63,351 nt of DNA from Actinomyces sp. HMSC035G02. GTDB taxonomy: Bacteria > Actinomycetota > Actinomycetes > Actinomycetales > Actinomycetaceae. A program made the translations under genes and the position numbers. The stretch's first letter is position 1, and the number at the start of each line of letters is the position of its first letter. Below, piece after piece: positions 1 to 7,712 of this stretch. The stretch covers positions 1-63,351 of the forward strand of contig KV835887.1 in assembly GCA_001838165.1 (NCBI GenBank), in the 5' to 3' direction. Below the pieces are notes generated by a model. That model did no database searches and had not been told where the DNA came from. It worked only from the letters and a program-made list of their open reading frames with translations.

Positions 1-33
1 GAGCACAGTGGGGAGCACAGTGGGGAGCACAGT
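1..33. repeat. 12-bp direct repeat, about 2.8 copies
   Basis: The unit GAGCACAGTGGG occurs at 1, 13 and (partial) 25, directly before the terminator hairpin. It is cut by the window edge, so the array may be longer to the left. No function is visible. Confidence 0.7.
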
Positions 34-72
34 GAAGCGGGGCGAGCCGGTTAGTCCGGCTCGCCCCGCTTC
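34..72 (-). terminator. Terminator hairpin after the DUF3040 gene
   Basis: A perfect 17-bp inverted repeat (arms 34-50 and 56-72, loop TTAGT) lies 19 bases beyond the stop of the DUF3040 gene. There is no T-tract, as is common in high-GC actinobacteria. It could serve both strands. Confidence 0.8.
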
Positions 73-90
73 ATCAATCGTTTGGAACGC

Positions 91-507
91 CTAGTCGTTG
101 CCTCGACGGTCGTCCCAGCGGCGCTCCTGATCCTGGATGAAAGAGTTCCATCCGCTGCTCTTGCCCGTGCCATGCTCGGACGATTCGTCGGCCGATTCCG
201 ACGACGACGTTCCCGGTCGTGACAGGGCGTAGAGGATACCGGCGACCGTCAGGGCGAAACCGGCGACCCCCAGGAGGATCGAGAGGATCGAGTAGCCCAG
301 GGACACGGCGGCGACCAGGACGACCATGCCCAGGACCGCTCCGGTCAGGCCCAGTGCGATGCGACGCGGCGCGCGCGGACCACGAGCCGGCTCGGTTTCC
401 TCCTCGGCCGCGGGGGCGGACATCTGGGAGGCCAACGCCGGGTCTTCCTCGCGCAGGGATGCTTCCATCTGCTCGAGGATCTTCTTCTCGTACTCGGTGA
501 GAGCCAT
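91..507 (-). CDS. DUF3040 family small membrane protein
   Basis: 138 residues. The N-terminus (MALTEYEKKILEQMEASL, then EEDPALASQM) is the conserved opening of DUF3040 proteins, which are small actinobacterial membrane proteins of unknown function. Two adjacent hydrophobic segments at about residues 48-93 should form a membrane hairpin, and the polar, Ser- and Glu-rich tail is probably cytoplasmic. An AAAGGGG Shine-Dalgarno sequence precedes the ATG. The gene stands alone between dinB and a strong terminator. In other actinobacteria DUF3040 genes are often near dinB or division genes (from memory). The family call is confident; the function is unknown. Confidence 0.85.
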   Translation of the reverse strand: MALTEYEKKILEQMEASLREEDPALASQMSAPAAEEETEPARGPRAPRRIALGLTGAVLGMVVLVAAVSLGYSILSILLGVAGFALTVAGILYALSRPGTSSSESADESSEHGTGKSSGWNSFIQDQERRWDDRRGND

Positions 508-574
508 TGGGTGCCCCTTTCGGACGGTGGTGTCCTCAGCTTAGCGCGTGTGACATGTCGGAGACGAACTGGCC

Positions 575-1918
575 TTACAGGAGCGTTCCCTGCGTGGGTT
601 CTTCCTCGCGGGGCGCACTCCCCTGCCGGTGCGCCTGAGCGCTGGCTCCGTCGGGAGGGGCCCCAGCCTCGTTGCTGTCCGCGCCGAAGGAGCGTCTGCC
701 CGGCACCTTCTTTCCGAGGAGCGTGGCGGGGGCGAGGGCGCCTGCGCCGAACTTGTCACGGATCTGATCCATTGCGCGCTCGGAGGCGGCGGGCCTCTCA
801 TCGCGGTCGAGCGTGACGGCGACCCCGCCCGAGCGGGCCTGTAGCCCTTCCACGCGCACGCCGAAGAGCCGCACTCCCCCGATCGGCATATCCTCACGGG
901 CAAACAGGCCCTGCGCCGCCTGCGCAATATCGCGCCCGGTGTCGGTGGGTGCCACGAGGCTCACGCTGCGCGTGATCGTATGAAAATCGGTGCCGCGCAT
1001 CTTGATGCCCACGGTCCACCCGACGACGCCTCCGGCGCGCAGCCTGCGGGCGCAGTCGTGCGAGGCCGCCAGGATGAATTCTTCGATGTCCGCCCGCGAG
1101 CGCACGTCCTCCTCGAAGGTTCGTTCCATGCCGACTGATTTCTCGGCGCGCGTGGGGGCGACGGGACGCGGGTCGATGCCCCACGACAGGTCGTGGAGGT
1201 GGTGGGCGGAGGCCACGCCGAGTAGCTTGGTGAGGCGTGTGAGCGGGGCGTTGGCGAGGTCCCCGATCGTGTCGATCCCCTCCCGGTCGAGGATCGCAGC
1301 GGTCTTCCCCCCGACTCCCCACAGCGCTCCAACGGGCAATCCGTGGAGGAAGTCGACGGTGGCCGCCTGCGGGATGAGGAGCAGGCCGTCGGGCTTTGCA
1401 TGCGAGGACGCGATTTTGGCGACCGACTTGGTGGCGGCGATCCCGACCGATGCGGGCAGCCCCACGGCCTCACGGATGCGGGAGCGGATCAGGTGGGCGA
1501 TCTGGGTGGGCGACCCCAGCCTGCGGCGCGCCCCGGAGACGTCGAGGAAAGCCTCGTCGATGGAAACCTGCTCGAGGTCGGGGGTAACGGTGGCGAGAAT
1601 CGCCATTACCTGGCGGGAGTAGCGTTGATAGAGGCCGTGATTGCCGGGGATGAATGCGGCGCTCGGGCACAGGGCGCGGGCGCGCGAGGTGGGCATGCCT
1701 GCGCGCACTCCCAGGGCGCGTGCCTCGTAGGTGGCGGAGGTGACGACTCCACGCCCGGACGTGCCGCCCACGATGATGGGGCGGCCGATGAGGCTCGGAT
1801 CCTCGCGCATCTCGACCTGCGCGAAGAAGGAATCCATGTCGACGTGCAGGATCGGCGTGGCGCTATCGTCCGATCCCCAGTCACGTTTGGCGCGCGCATC
1901 CCTGGGAGCGTTTGACAT
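575..1918 (-). CDS. dinB: DNA polymerase IV (Y-family, DinB)
   Basis: 447 residues. This is an error-prone translesion polymerase that extends damaged or misaligned primer ends in the cytoplasm. Near the N-terminus LHVDMDSFFAQVE holds the first catalytic Asp, and VSIDEAFLDVSG holds the SIDE acidic pair. The helix-hairpin-helix thumb (VGALWGVGGKTAAILDREGI) and little-finger domain (SVGMERTFEEDV) follow. The C-terminal ~80 residues are a low-complexity tail without a clear beta-clamp motif. A strong AGGAGGTGAC precedes the ATG. The gene is divergent from the methyltransferase gene, 47 bases away. No LexA box is visible in that gap, so SOS control is not supported here. Confidence 0.95.
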   Translation of the reverse strand: MSNAPRDARAKRDWGSDDSATPILHVDMDSFFAQVEMREDPSLIGRPIIVGGTSGRGVVTSATYEARALGVRAGMPTSRARALCPSAAFIPGNHGLYQRYSRQVMAILATVTPDLEQVSIDEAFLDVSGARRRLGSPTQIAHLIRSRIREAVGLPASVGIAATKSVAKIASSHAKPDGLLLIPQAATVDFLHGLPVGALWGVGGKTAAILDREGIDTIGDLANAPLTRLTKLLGVASAHHLHDLSWGIDPRPVAPTRAEKSVGMERTFEEDVRSRADIEEFILAASHDCARRLRAGGVVGWTVGIKMRGTDFHTITRSVSLVAPTDTGRDIAQAAQGLFAREDMPIGGVRLFGVRVEGLQARSGGVAVTLDRDERPAASERAMDQIRDKFGAGALAPATLLGKKVPGRRSFGADSNEAGAPPDGASAQAHRQGSAPREEEPTQGTLL

Positions 1919-1952
1919 GTCACCTCCTGTGCCCGTGGGCGTCGTCCGTGGT

Positions 1953-1958
1953 TACAGT
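1953..1958 (+). promoter_or_regulatory. -10 box of a leaderless promoter
   Basis: TACAGT is followed by seven bases and then ATG at 1966, with no Shine-Dalgarno sequence. The spacing predicts transcription starting at the start codon. Confidence 0.55.
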
Positions 1959-1965
1959 GTCCACC

Positions 1966-2787
1966 ATGGCACGCTCATCTTCGTCACGCGACATCTCCTT
2001 CGACACGGATTTCGGTCCGGCCCGCATCCGCTGGGACGGTCCGCGCGCGACGCTGTTCCTGGGTGACGTCGAATCGTCCGCAGTCGACACGTCGGACCCC
2101 ACGTACTTGGAGTTCGAGTACATGCAGCACATGGACGCCGTCGTGTCCTCGCTGTGGGGCCCCCAGGATCGTTTCCGCGCGCTCCACGTGGGCGGCGCAG
2201 CCTGCGCGCTCGCGTGCGCCTGGTCATCGTCTCATCCTCAGTCTCGGCATGTCGCCGTCGAGGTCGACCGTCTGTTGGCCGAACAGGTGCGCGAGCACTT
2301 CCCCATCCCCAAGGCCCCTCAGGTCAAGATCCGAGTGGGCGATGGACGAGCGGTCCTCGACGGGACGCGCGAGGGGTCTTTCGACGTGATCGTTCGTGAC
2401 GCCTTCGCGTCGGGCATGACTCCCGATCATCTGCGCACGGTGGAGTGCGCCGATCAGGTACGGCGCGCCCTCACGGCCTCGGGGGTGTACCTGGTCAATT
2501 GCGCGCACGGAGGCCCCGCCAACGCGCGCCAGGACGTGGCCGCCCTGCAGGACGTGTTTCCCTTCGTGGCATCCATCCAGGACCCGAAGGTGGGGCGAGG
2601 GGGACGGCGTGGCAACGTCGTCGCCCTGGCGAGCGCCGCCGACGTCGTAGACGTCGATCAGATCGATCGGGCCCTGCGAATGCTCGCCCTCCCAGCCCGC
2701 ATCACGAGGCCGGCCGAGCTGACGCGCTGGGTCGCAGGCACGCCGACGCTGACGGACGCGCAGGTGGGCTACCCGCAGGCCGACTGA
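1966..2787 (+). CDS. Spermidine-synthase-like methyltransferase-fold protein
   Basis: 273 residues from the ATG at 1966, chosen because a TACAGT -10 box sits seven bases upstream; an upstream in-frame start at 1912 would run into the divergent dinB gene. The fold is a class I SAM-type domain: LHVGGAACALACAW replaces the glycine-rich loop, then VAVEVD ends strand 2 and VGDGRAVL and DVIVRDAF follow, as in spermidine synthases. The YLEFEYMQHMD segment matches the spermidine-synthase entrance. Actinobacterial paralogues of this type are annotated as fused-MFS/spermidine-synthase-like, and most lack proven polyamine activity. The substrate is unknown. It is probably monocistronic. Confidence 0.75.
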   Translation: MARSSSSRDISFDTDFGPARIRWDGPRATLFLGDVESSAVDTSDPTYLEFEYMQHMDAVVSSLWGPQDRFRALHVGGAACALACAWSSSHPQSRHVAVEVDRLLAEQVREHFPIPKAPQVKIRVGDGRAVLDGTREGSFDVIVRDAFASGMTPDHLRTVECADQVRRALTASGVYLVNCAHGGPANARQDVAALQDVFPFVASIQDPKVGRGGRRGNVVALASAADVVDVDQIDRALRMLALPARITRPAELTRWVAGTPTLTDAQVGYPQAD

Positions 2788-2837
2788 CTCCCCCGGCACG
2801 CACGGGTGAACTCACTCGCGCGGACGGGGCCGCAGAC

Positions 2838-3914
2838 TCACGCGCGGTGGCGCGGAGCCGAGGGCCCGGAGCCGCGCCCGTTACGGCGCGCCTCGATGCG
2901 TGCGAGCACGTCCTCGATCGTGTCGGGCTTGGAGGGTTCCACGGATTCTTCGATGCGCGAGGCACGCTGAACGGACTCGATCTCCTCATCCTGGGCGCGC
3001 GAGACCTGCGCCAGGTAGGCCTCGATCACGTCGCCGATATCCTTCGGGTTCTTCTCCTCGCCGCCCGCCGACGGAGGCTGACCGAGTCCGGGCAGCGGGA
3101 TCGCCCCCTCCCCGCCGGTCCACGCGTCGAAGTGCTCCTCGAGATTGGAGACCGTGTGAGAGATGTCGGGGTTTCCCTCCACGAGCTTGGCGATGTTCTC
3201 CTGGTCCTGCGCGGCCCCCTGTTCGAGGTCACCGACGGGCAGGGACAGGTCAGCAAACTTCGCGAAGGAGGTGAGCAGGGCCGAGGAGGCCGCCGGGTAG
3301 CCAGTGTCCGCCATGTAGTACGGGACCGCGCCGAGCAGCGCAAGCCCGCCAATGCCTCGTTGCCCCATGCGGATCTGCATGAAGGTTGACAGCGGCGAGG
3401 GGAACTGCATGTGATTCGAGATCGCGCCAGACCCAGGGGGAAGCAGCGACGCGTCGGTGGCCTGCACGTGCACGGGCGTCGGGCGCGTGTGCGGCACACC
3501 CGAGGGCACACCGTGCAGCGAGAACGTGATCTCGACGCCGGCGCGCTCGCACAGCTCATTGATCGCGTTCGTGAACGACTCCCAGTGAGCGTCGGGCTCC
3601 GCGCCGTGCAAGACCAGGATCGGGTTGCCCATGTCGTCTTCGACGAGGTCGAGGACGGTCTGCGGCATCACCATATCCGGGGAGGACACCCAGTTGTCCA
3701 CGGTCACGATCGGACGGTGCGAACGGTAGTCCATCAGCGTGTCCGCATCGAAGGTGGCGACTCGCTCATTGTGCAGGGAACGCAGGAGCTGGCCGATGGC
3801 CATGCGCCCCGCCGCGCCGGCGTCAATCGCCCCATCAAAGTGAATGAGGAGAATCTTCGCCTTCGCGCCGGCGGCGGGACCGTCGGCATACAGGTCAGTG
3901 GCGTTGATACTCAC
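2838..3914 (-). CDS. PAC2 family protein
   Basis: 358 residues from a GTG with AGGAGGAGAC upstream. It belongs to the PAC2 (proteasome-assembly-chaperone-2-like) superfamily: the opening ILLIHFDGAIDAGAAG, the WVSSPDMVMPQ region, LVLHGAEPDAHW, and the GVPSGVPHTRP segment before a glycine-rich LLGAVPYYM are typical of actinobacterial members such as Rv2714 of M. tuberculosis. The last ~110 residues are acidic and helical and probably form a coiled coil. Actinobacteria may carry a Pup-proteasome, but no proteasome gene lies here and the bacterial PAC2 role is not established. It converges on the methyltransferase gene. Confidence 0.85.
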   Translation of the reverse strand: MSINATDLYADGPAAGAKAKILLIHFDGAIDAGAAGRMAIGQLLRSLHNERVATFDADTLMDYRSHRPIVTVDNWVSSPDMVMPQTVLDLVEDDMGNPILVLHGAEPDAHWESFTNAINELCERAGVEITFSLHGVPSGVPHTRPTPVHVQATDASLLPPGSGAISNHMQFPSPLSTFMQIRMGQRGIGGLALLGAVPYYMADTGYPAASSALLTSFAKFADLSLPVGDLEQGAAQDQENIAKLVEGNPDISHTVSNLEEHFDAWTGGEGAIPLPGLGQPPSAGGEEKNPKDIGDVIEAYLAQVSRAQDEEIESVQRASRIEESVEPSKPDTIEDVLARIEARRNGRGSGPSAPRHRA

Positions 3915-4088
3915 GTCTCCTCCTCATGCTGATTCTTCTGCCTCATGTCTAACGTACCCGGGCGGCGCCCACCTCGTCACGCGGGAGACGTTTTTGAGCT
4001 TGCGGCGAAGTCGCGCACACACCGCACATAGGAGAGCACAGGAGACGAAAGTAAGGAACAATGGAAGGCCCATAAACGAGGAGGACCC

Positions 4089-6362
4089 ATGGCCACGAAC
4101 GAGCACCGCGAGTCGTCGACCGACCTTCCGTTGCCCGAACAGGATTTCGTGGACAGCGCCTACGAGCGACTGGACGCGCTGCGCGCCTCGTATCGGCAGC
4201 GTCAGGGGCGCGTCCACTCGACCCACGGCGTCGGCAACGCTCAGGGATGGACCGAGCGCGAGGCCTTGTCCGCTCACCTGGGCGAAATGGCTGCGCGCCT
4301 AGAAGGCGTCGAAGAGCGTCTGGTGTTTGGCCGCCTCGACATGGCCGACCATTCGACCCGCCACGTGGGTCGACTCTCCCTGTCCCACGAGGACGGCACT
4401 CCCCTGCTCGTTGACTGGCGCGCACCCGCCGCACGCCCCTTCTACCAGGCCACCTCCGCCGAGCCGGACGGTGTCGTGCGTCGCCGCCACATTTCCACCC
4501 GTGACCGACGCGTCACAGGTCTCGAAGACGAGCTGCTGGACGCCTCCCGCGCGTCCGGGCTCGAACTTCAGGGCGAGGGAGCCCTCATGCACGCCCTCAG
4601 CGAGGCCCGCAACGGCCGCATGGGCGACATCGTTGCCACCATCCAGTCTGAGCAGGACCGCATCATTCGCGCGTCCGACAAGGGCCTTCTGGTCGTCCAG
4701 GGCGGCCCCGGCACCGGCAAGACGGCTGTCGCGCTGCACCGCATCGCATACCTGCTCTACGCCCACCGCGAGCGCCTCGAACGCTCGGGTGTTCTCCTCG
4801 TCGGTCCCTCGCGCCTGTTCCTGCGCTACATCGAGCAGGTCCTGCCGTCGCTCGGCGAGACGGGCGTCGTCTCGGTGACTCTGGGCGACCTGGTGCCCGG
4901 AGTGAACGCTCGCGGCAGCGAGGACGAGGCCGTGGCGCGGATCAAGGGCCTTCCCGCGTGGGCAAAGATCGTCAAGGAAGCCGTGCGGGCGCTGGCCAAG
5001 CTCCCCGACGGAGACCAGGTGCTGCGCGTATGGAACCGCGAGGTGACGCTCACCCGCGCCGACGTGGAGAGCGCGAGGCGCCGGGCGAAGCGCTCGGGCC
5101 GCGCGCACAACGTGGCGCGAGAGTCCTTCGCGCGTGAACTCATGGACGTTTTGGCCCTGCGCTTGGCGCGCGAGGCCGGGGACGCGGACTCCGAGGGCGG
5201 CGTCGATCCCGAGGTCAAGCGCTCCTGGCTCATCGAAATCCGCGATTCCGTGGACTGCCGACGTGCGATCAACACGGCGTGGATGCCGACGAGCGCACAG
5301 ACGCTGCTGCGCAGGCTCTACGCTCGTCCCGAGGTACTGGCGGCGGCAAACCGTAAGGCCGGCTCCCCCCTGCGTCCCGACGAGCTCGCGGCCCTCGTGC
5401 GCCCCCGCTCTGCCCCGTGGACGGTGTCTGACGTGCCGATCCTGGACGAGTGCGAGGAGCTGCTCGGCCCCATGCCCTCGTCTTCCTCCTCGTCGCGTGA
5501 GGCCGACGCCGGAGCGATCGAGCGCGCCCGCGAGGCGATCGAGGCCCAGAACCTGGGCGGCGGCATCGTGACCGCCCAGATGCTCGCCGAGCAGGTGGCC
5601 GGACAAGACACCTGGACGCCACTGTCCGAGCGCGCCGCCAAGGACCGCACGTGGGCGTACGGCCACATCGTCGTCGACGAGGCGCAGGAGCTCTCTCCCA
5701 TGGCGTGGCGCGCCCTGCTGCGTCGCTGCCCCTCCCGTTCGTTCACAGTCGTGGGCGACCTCGACCAGCGTCGCGGCTCCAAGCGCCCGTCGACGTGGGA
5801 AAAGGCCCTCGGCCCTGCGGCCCGCGCACTGGCGGCCGAGTACGCGCTGACGGTCTCCTACCGCACGCCCGCCACCCTCACGACCCTCGCCGAAGGCGTC
5901 GTCGCGCGCGCCGGTGTCCCCGTCCTCTACCCGATGACGGCCGTGCGCGACGTCGAGGATTGCTACCGCGTCACCCACGTGGACGCGCCCGAGGACGCCC
6001 CGGCCTCGTCGAAGGACGACAGCCCCCTGTGGCGCGCCGTCACCCAGGCCCAGCACGAGGCCGAGGAACGCCTCGATCGCGAGGCGGGCACCTCCCGCGG
6101 CCGCATCGCCCTCATTGTCGGCAACGAACGCGCCCGCGCGTGGGGAGCCGACGTGGACGGCGAGACAGCCCTCTCCGAGCGCGTCAGCCTCCTGTCGGCC
6201 GTTGCCTCCAAGGGCCTCGAGTTCGACTCCGTCATGCTCGTCGAACCCGCGGAGATCCTCAGCGACGGTGTCGGCGACCTTTTCGTCGCCCTCACCCGCG
6301 CCACCCACGACGTGCACGTCGTCCACTGCGCTCCCCTGCCCGCCGGCATGGAAGAGTGGTAG
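4089..6362 (+). CDS. helD: HelD-like UvrD-family helicase, RNA polymerase recycling factor
   Basis: 757 residues. HelD proteins are SF1 ATPases that pry stalled RNA polymerase off nucleic acid, and in actinobacteria some give rifampicin tolerance. A charged helical N-terminus (residues 1-60, ending in YRQRQGR) fits the arm that enters the secondary channel. Walker A is GGPGTGKTAVALHRIAYLLY near residue 205. HIVVDEAQELSPMAWRALL is the Walker B DEAQ motif, GDLDQRRGS is motif III, and KGLEFDSVMLVEP with LFVALTRATHDV close the second RecA domain. AGGAGG precedes the ATG. It stands alone before serA. A UvrD-type DNA helicase is less likely because of the N-terminal arm and the family sequence order. 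Confidence 0.88.
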   Translation: MATNEHRESSTDLPLPEQDFVDSAYERLDALRASYRQRQGRVHSTHGVGNAQGWTEREALSAHLGEMAARLEGVEERLVFGRLDMADHSTRHVGRLSLSHEDGTPLLVDWRAPAARPFYQATSAEPDGVVRRRHISTRDRRVTGLEDELLDASRASGLELQGEGALMHALSEARNGRMGDIVATIQSEQDRIIRASDKGLLVVQGGPGTGKTAVALHRIAYLLYAHRERLERSGVLLVGPSRLFLRYIEQVLPSLGETGVVSVTLGDLVPGVNARGSEDEAVARIKGLPAWAKIVKEAVRALAKLPDGDQVLRVWNREVTLTRADVESARRRAKRSGRAHNVARESFARELMDVLALRLAREAGDADSEGGVDPEVKRSWLIEIRDSVDCRRAINTAWMPTSAQTLLRRLYARPEVLAAANRKAGSPLRPDELAALVRPRSAPWTVSDVPILDECEELLGPMPSSSSSSREADAGAIERAREAIEAQNLGGGIVTAQMLAEQVAGQDTWTPLSERAAKDRTWAYGHIVVDEAQELSPMAWRALLRRCPSRSFTVVGDLDQRRGSKRPSTWEKALGPAARALAAEYALTVSYRTPATLTTLAEGVVARAGVPVLYPMTAVRDVEDCYRVTHVDAPEDAPASSKDDSPLWRAVTQAQHEAEERLDREAGTSRGRIALIVGNERARAWGADVDGETALSERVSLLSAVASKGLEFDSVMLVEPAEILSDGVGDLFVALTRATHDVHVVHCAPLPAGMEEW

Positions 6363-6421
6363 GAGCGACCACACGCTGACACCGCGCGTCCCTTTCGGCT
6401 CCCGTCTGCCATGATGGGGGC

Positions 6422-7627
6422 ATGACACGCGCACTGCTCCTGGAAAACCCGCACGACGTCGCCGACGATATTTTCGCCAAATTCGGCATCGAGGTCACCC
6501 GCGTGAAGGGCGCCCTGTCCGAGGACGACCTGATCGACGCGCTCGAAGGCGTGGACTACCTGGGCCTGCGGTCCAAGACCGAGGTCACCGAACGAGTGCT
6601 GCGTGCGCGCCCCGAACTCAAGGCCATCGGAGCCTTCTGCATCGGCACGAACCAGATCGACCTGGCCACCGCCACAGAGATGGGCATTGCCGTCTTCAAC
6701 GCCCCGTACTCCAACACGCGCTCCGTCGTTGAGCTCGCGATCGGCGAGATCATCGACCTCTCGCGCCGCGTCACCGTCAAGAACTCGCGTCTGCACCGCG
6801 GCGTGTGGGACAAGAGCGCGGACGGCGCCCACGAGGTGCGCGGGCACACCCTGGGCATCATCGGCTACGGCAACATCGGCACCCAGCTCTCCGTCCTCGC
6901 CGAGGCCATGGGCCTCAACGTCATCTTCTACGACGCAGCCGAGCGCCTCGCCCTGGGCAACGCGACGCAGATGCCAACCATGGAGGCCGTTCTACGCGAA
7001 GCCGACATCATCTCCGTGCACGTGGACGGCCAGGAATCCAACACGAACCTCATCGGACGAGTCGAGTTCGAGCTCATGAAGCCCGGCGCCCTGTTCATCA
7101 ACCTGTCGCGCGGACACGTCGTCGACGTCGACGCGCTGCACGCGGCGCTCGTCTCGGGCCACCTGGGTGGCGCGGCCATCGACGTGTTCCCCGAGGAGCC
7201 GCGCGCCAACGGCGACCCCTTCGACTCGCCCCTGGCAACCCTCGACAACGTCATCCTCACGCCCCACATCGGCGGGTCGACAGAGGAGGCGCAATACGAC
7301 ATCGGTCGCTTCGTGGCCGCCAAGATCGGTGAATACCAGGCCAGCGGCTCGACCGACATGAGCGTAAACCTGCCGAACCTGACGATGAACATCGGCAAGC
7401 GCTCGCGCTACCGCGTGCGCCTCATCCACCGCAACGTGCCCGGCGTCATGGCGCGCGTCAACCAGATCTTTGCCTCCTCCGAAGCAAACGTCGACGCCCA
7501 GATCCTGGCCACCGTCGACGAGGTCGGCTACGTGCTCACCGACATTTCGGCGGGCCTGGGACGCGAGGCGCTCGAGGAACTGAGTCACCTGCCCGAAACT
7601 GTCCGACTGATCGCCACGCCGCTGTAA
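6422..7627 (+). CDS. serA: D-3-phosphoglycerate dehydrogenase
   Basis: 401 residues. It oxidises 3-phosphoglycerate with NAD in the first step of serine synthesis. The NAD-binding loop GIIGYGNIGTQLSVL is near residue 145. The catalytic Arg, Glu and His lie in NLSRGHVVD, FPEEPRANGDPF and TPHIGGSTEEAQ. The last ~75 residues (RVRLIHRNVPGVMARVNQIF) form a C-terminal ACT domain that usually gives serine feedback inhibition. The length matches the short E. coli-type enzyme rather than the ~530-residue mycobacterial form. A CATGAT -10-like box lies six bases before the ATG and no Shine-Dalgarno sequence is seen, so the mRNA may be leaderless. Confidence 0.93.
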   Translation: MTRALLLENPHDVADDIFAKFGIEVTRVKGALSEDDLIDALEGVDYLGLRSKTEVTERVLRARPELKAIGAFCIGTNQIDLATATEMGIAVFNAPYSNTRSVVELAIGEIIDLSRRVTVKNSRLHRGVWDKSADGAHEVRGHTLGIIGYGNIGTQLSVLAEAMGLNVIFYDAAERLALGNATQMPTMEAVLREADIISVHVDGQESNTNLIGRVEFELMKPGALFINLSRGHVVDVDALHAALVSGHLGGAAIDVFPEEPRANGDPFDSPLATLDNVILTPHIGGSTEEAQYDIGRFVAAKIGEYQASGSTDMSVNLPNLTMNIGKRSRYRVRLIHRNVPGVMARVNQIFASSEANVDAQILATVDEVGYVLTDISAGLGREALEELSHLPETVRLIATPL

Positions 7628-7712
7628 AACTGTCGCATTCATCGCGTTCCCAGCTGGTCGAACGAGGCACAACTTACGGTATCGTAGGGGAATCGTTTCC
7701 ACAGGAGGACAG

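Noticed and set aside
575..1965. SOS box for dinB
   Set aside because: No CGAAC-N4-GTTCG-like palindrome occurs in the 47-bp gap upstream of dinB.
4089..6362. UvrD/PcrA DNA repair helicase
   Set aside because: The N-terminal charged arm and the family-specific order of motifs fit HelD better; UvrD would begin directly with the Walker A region.
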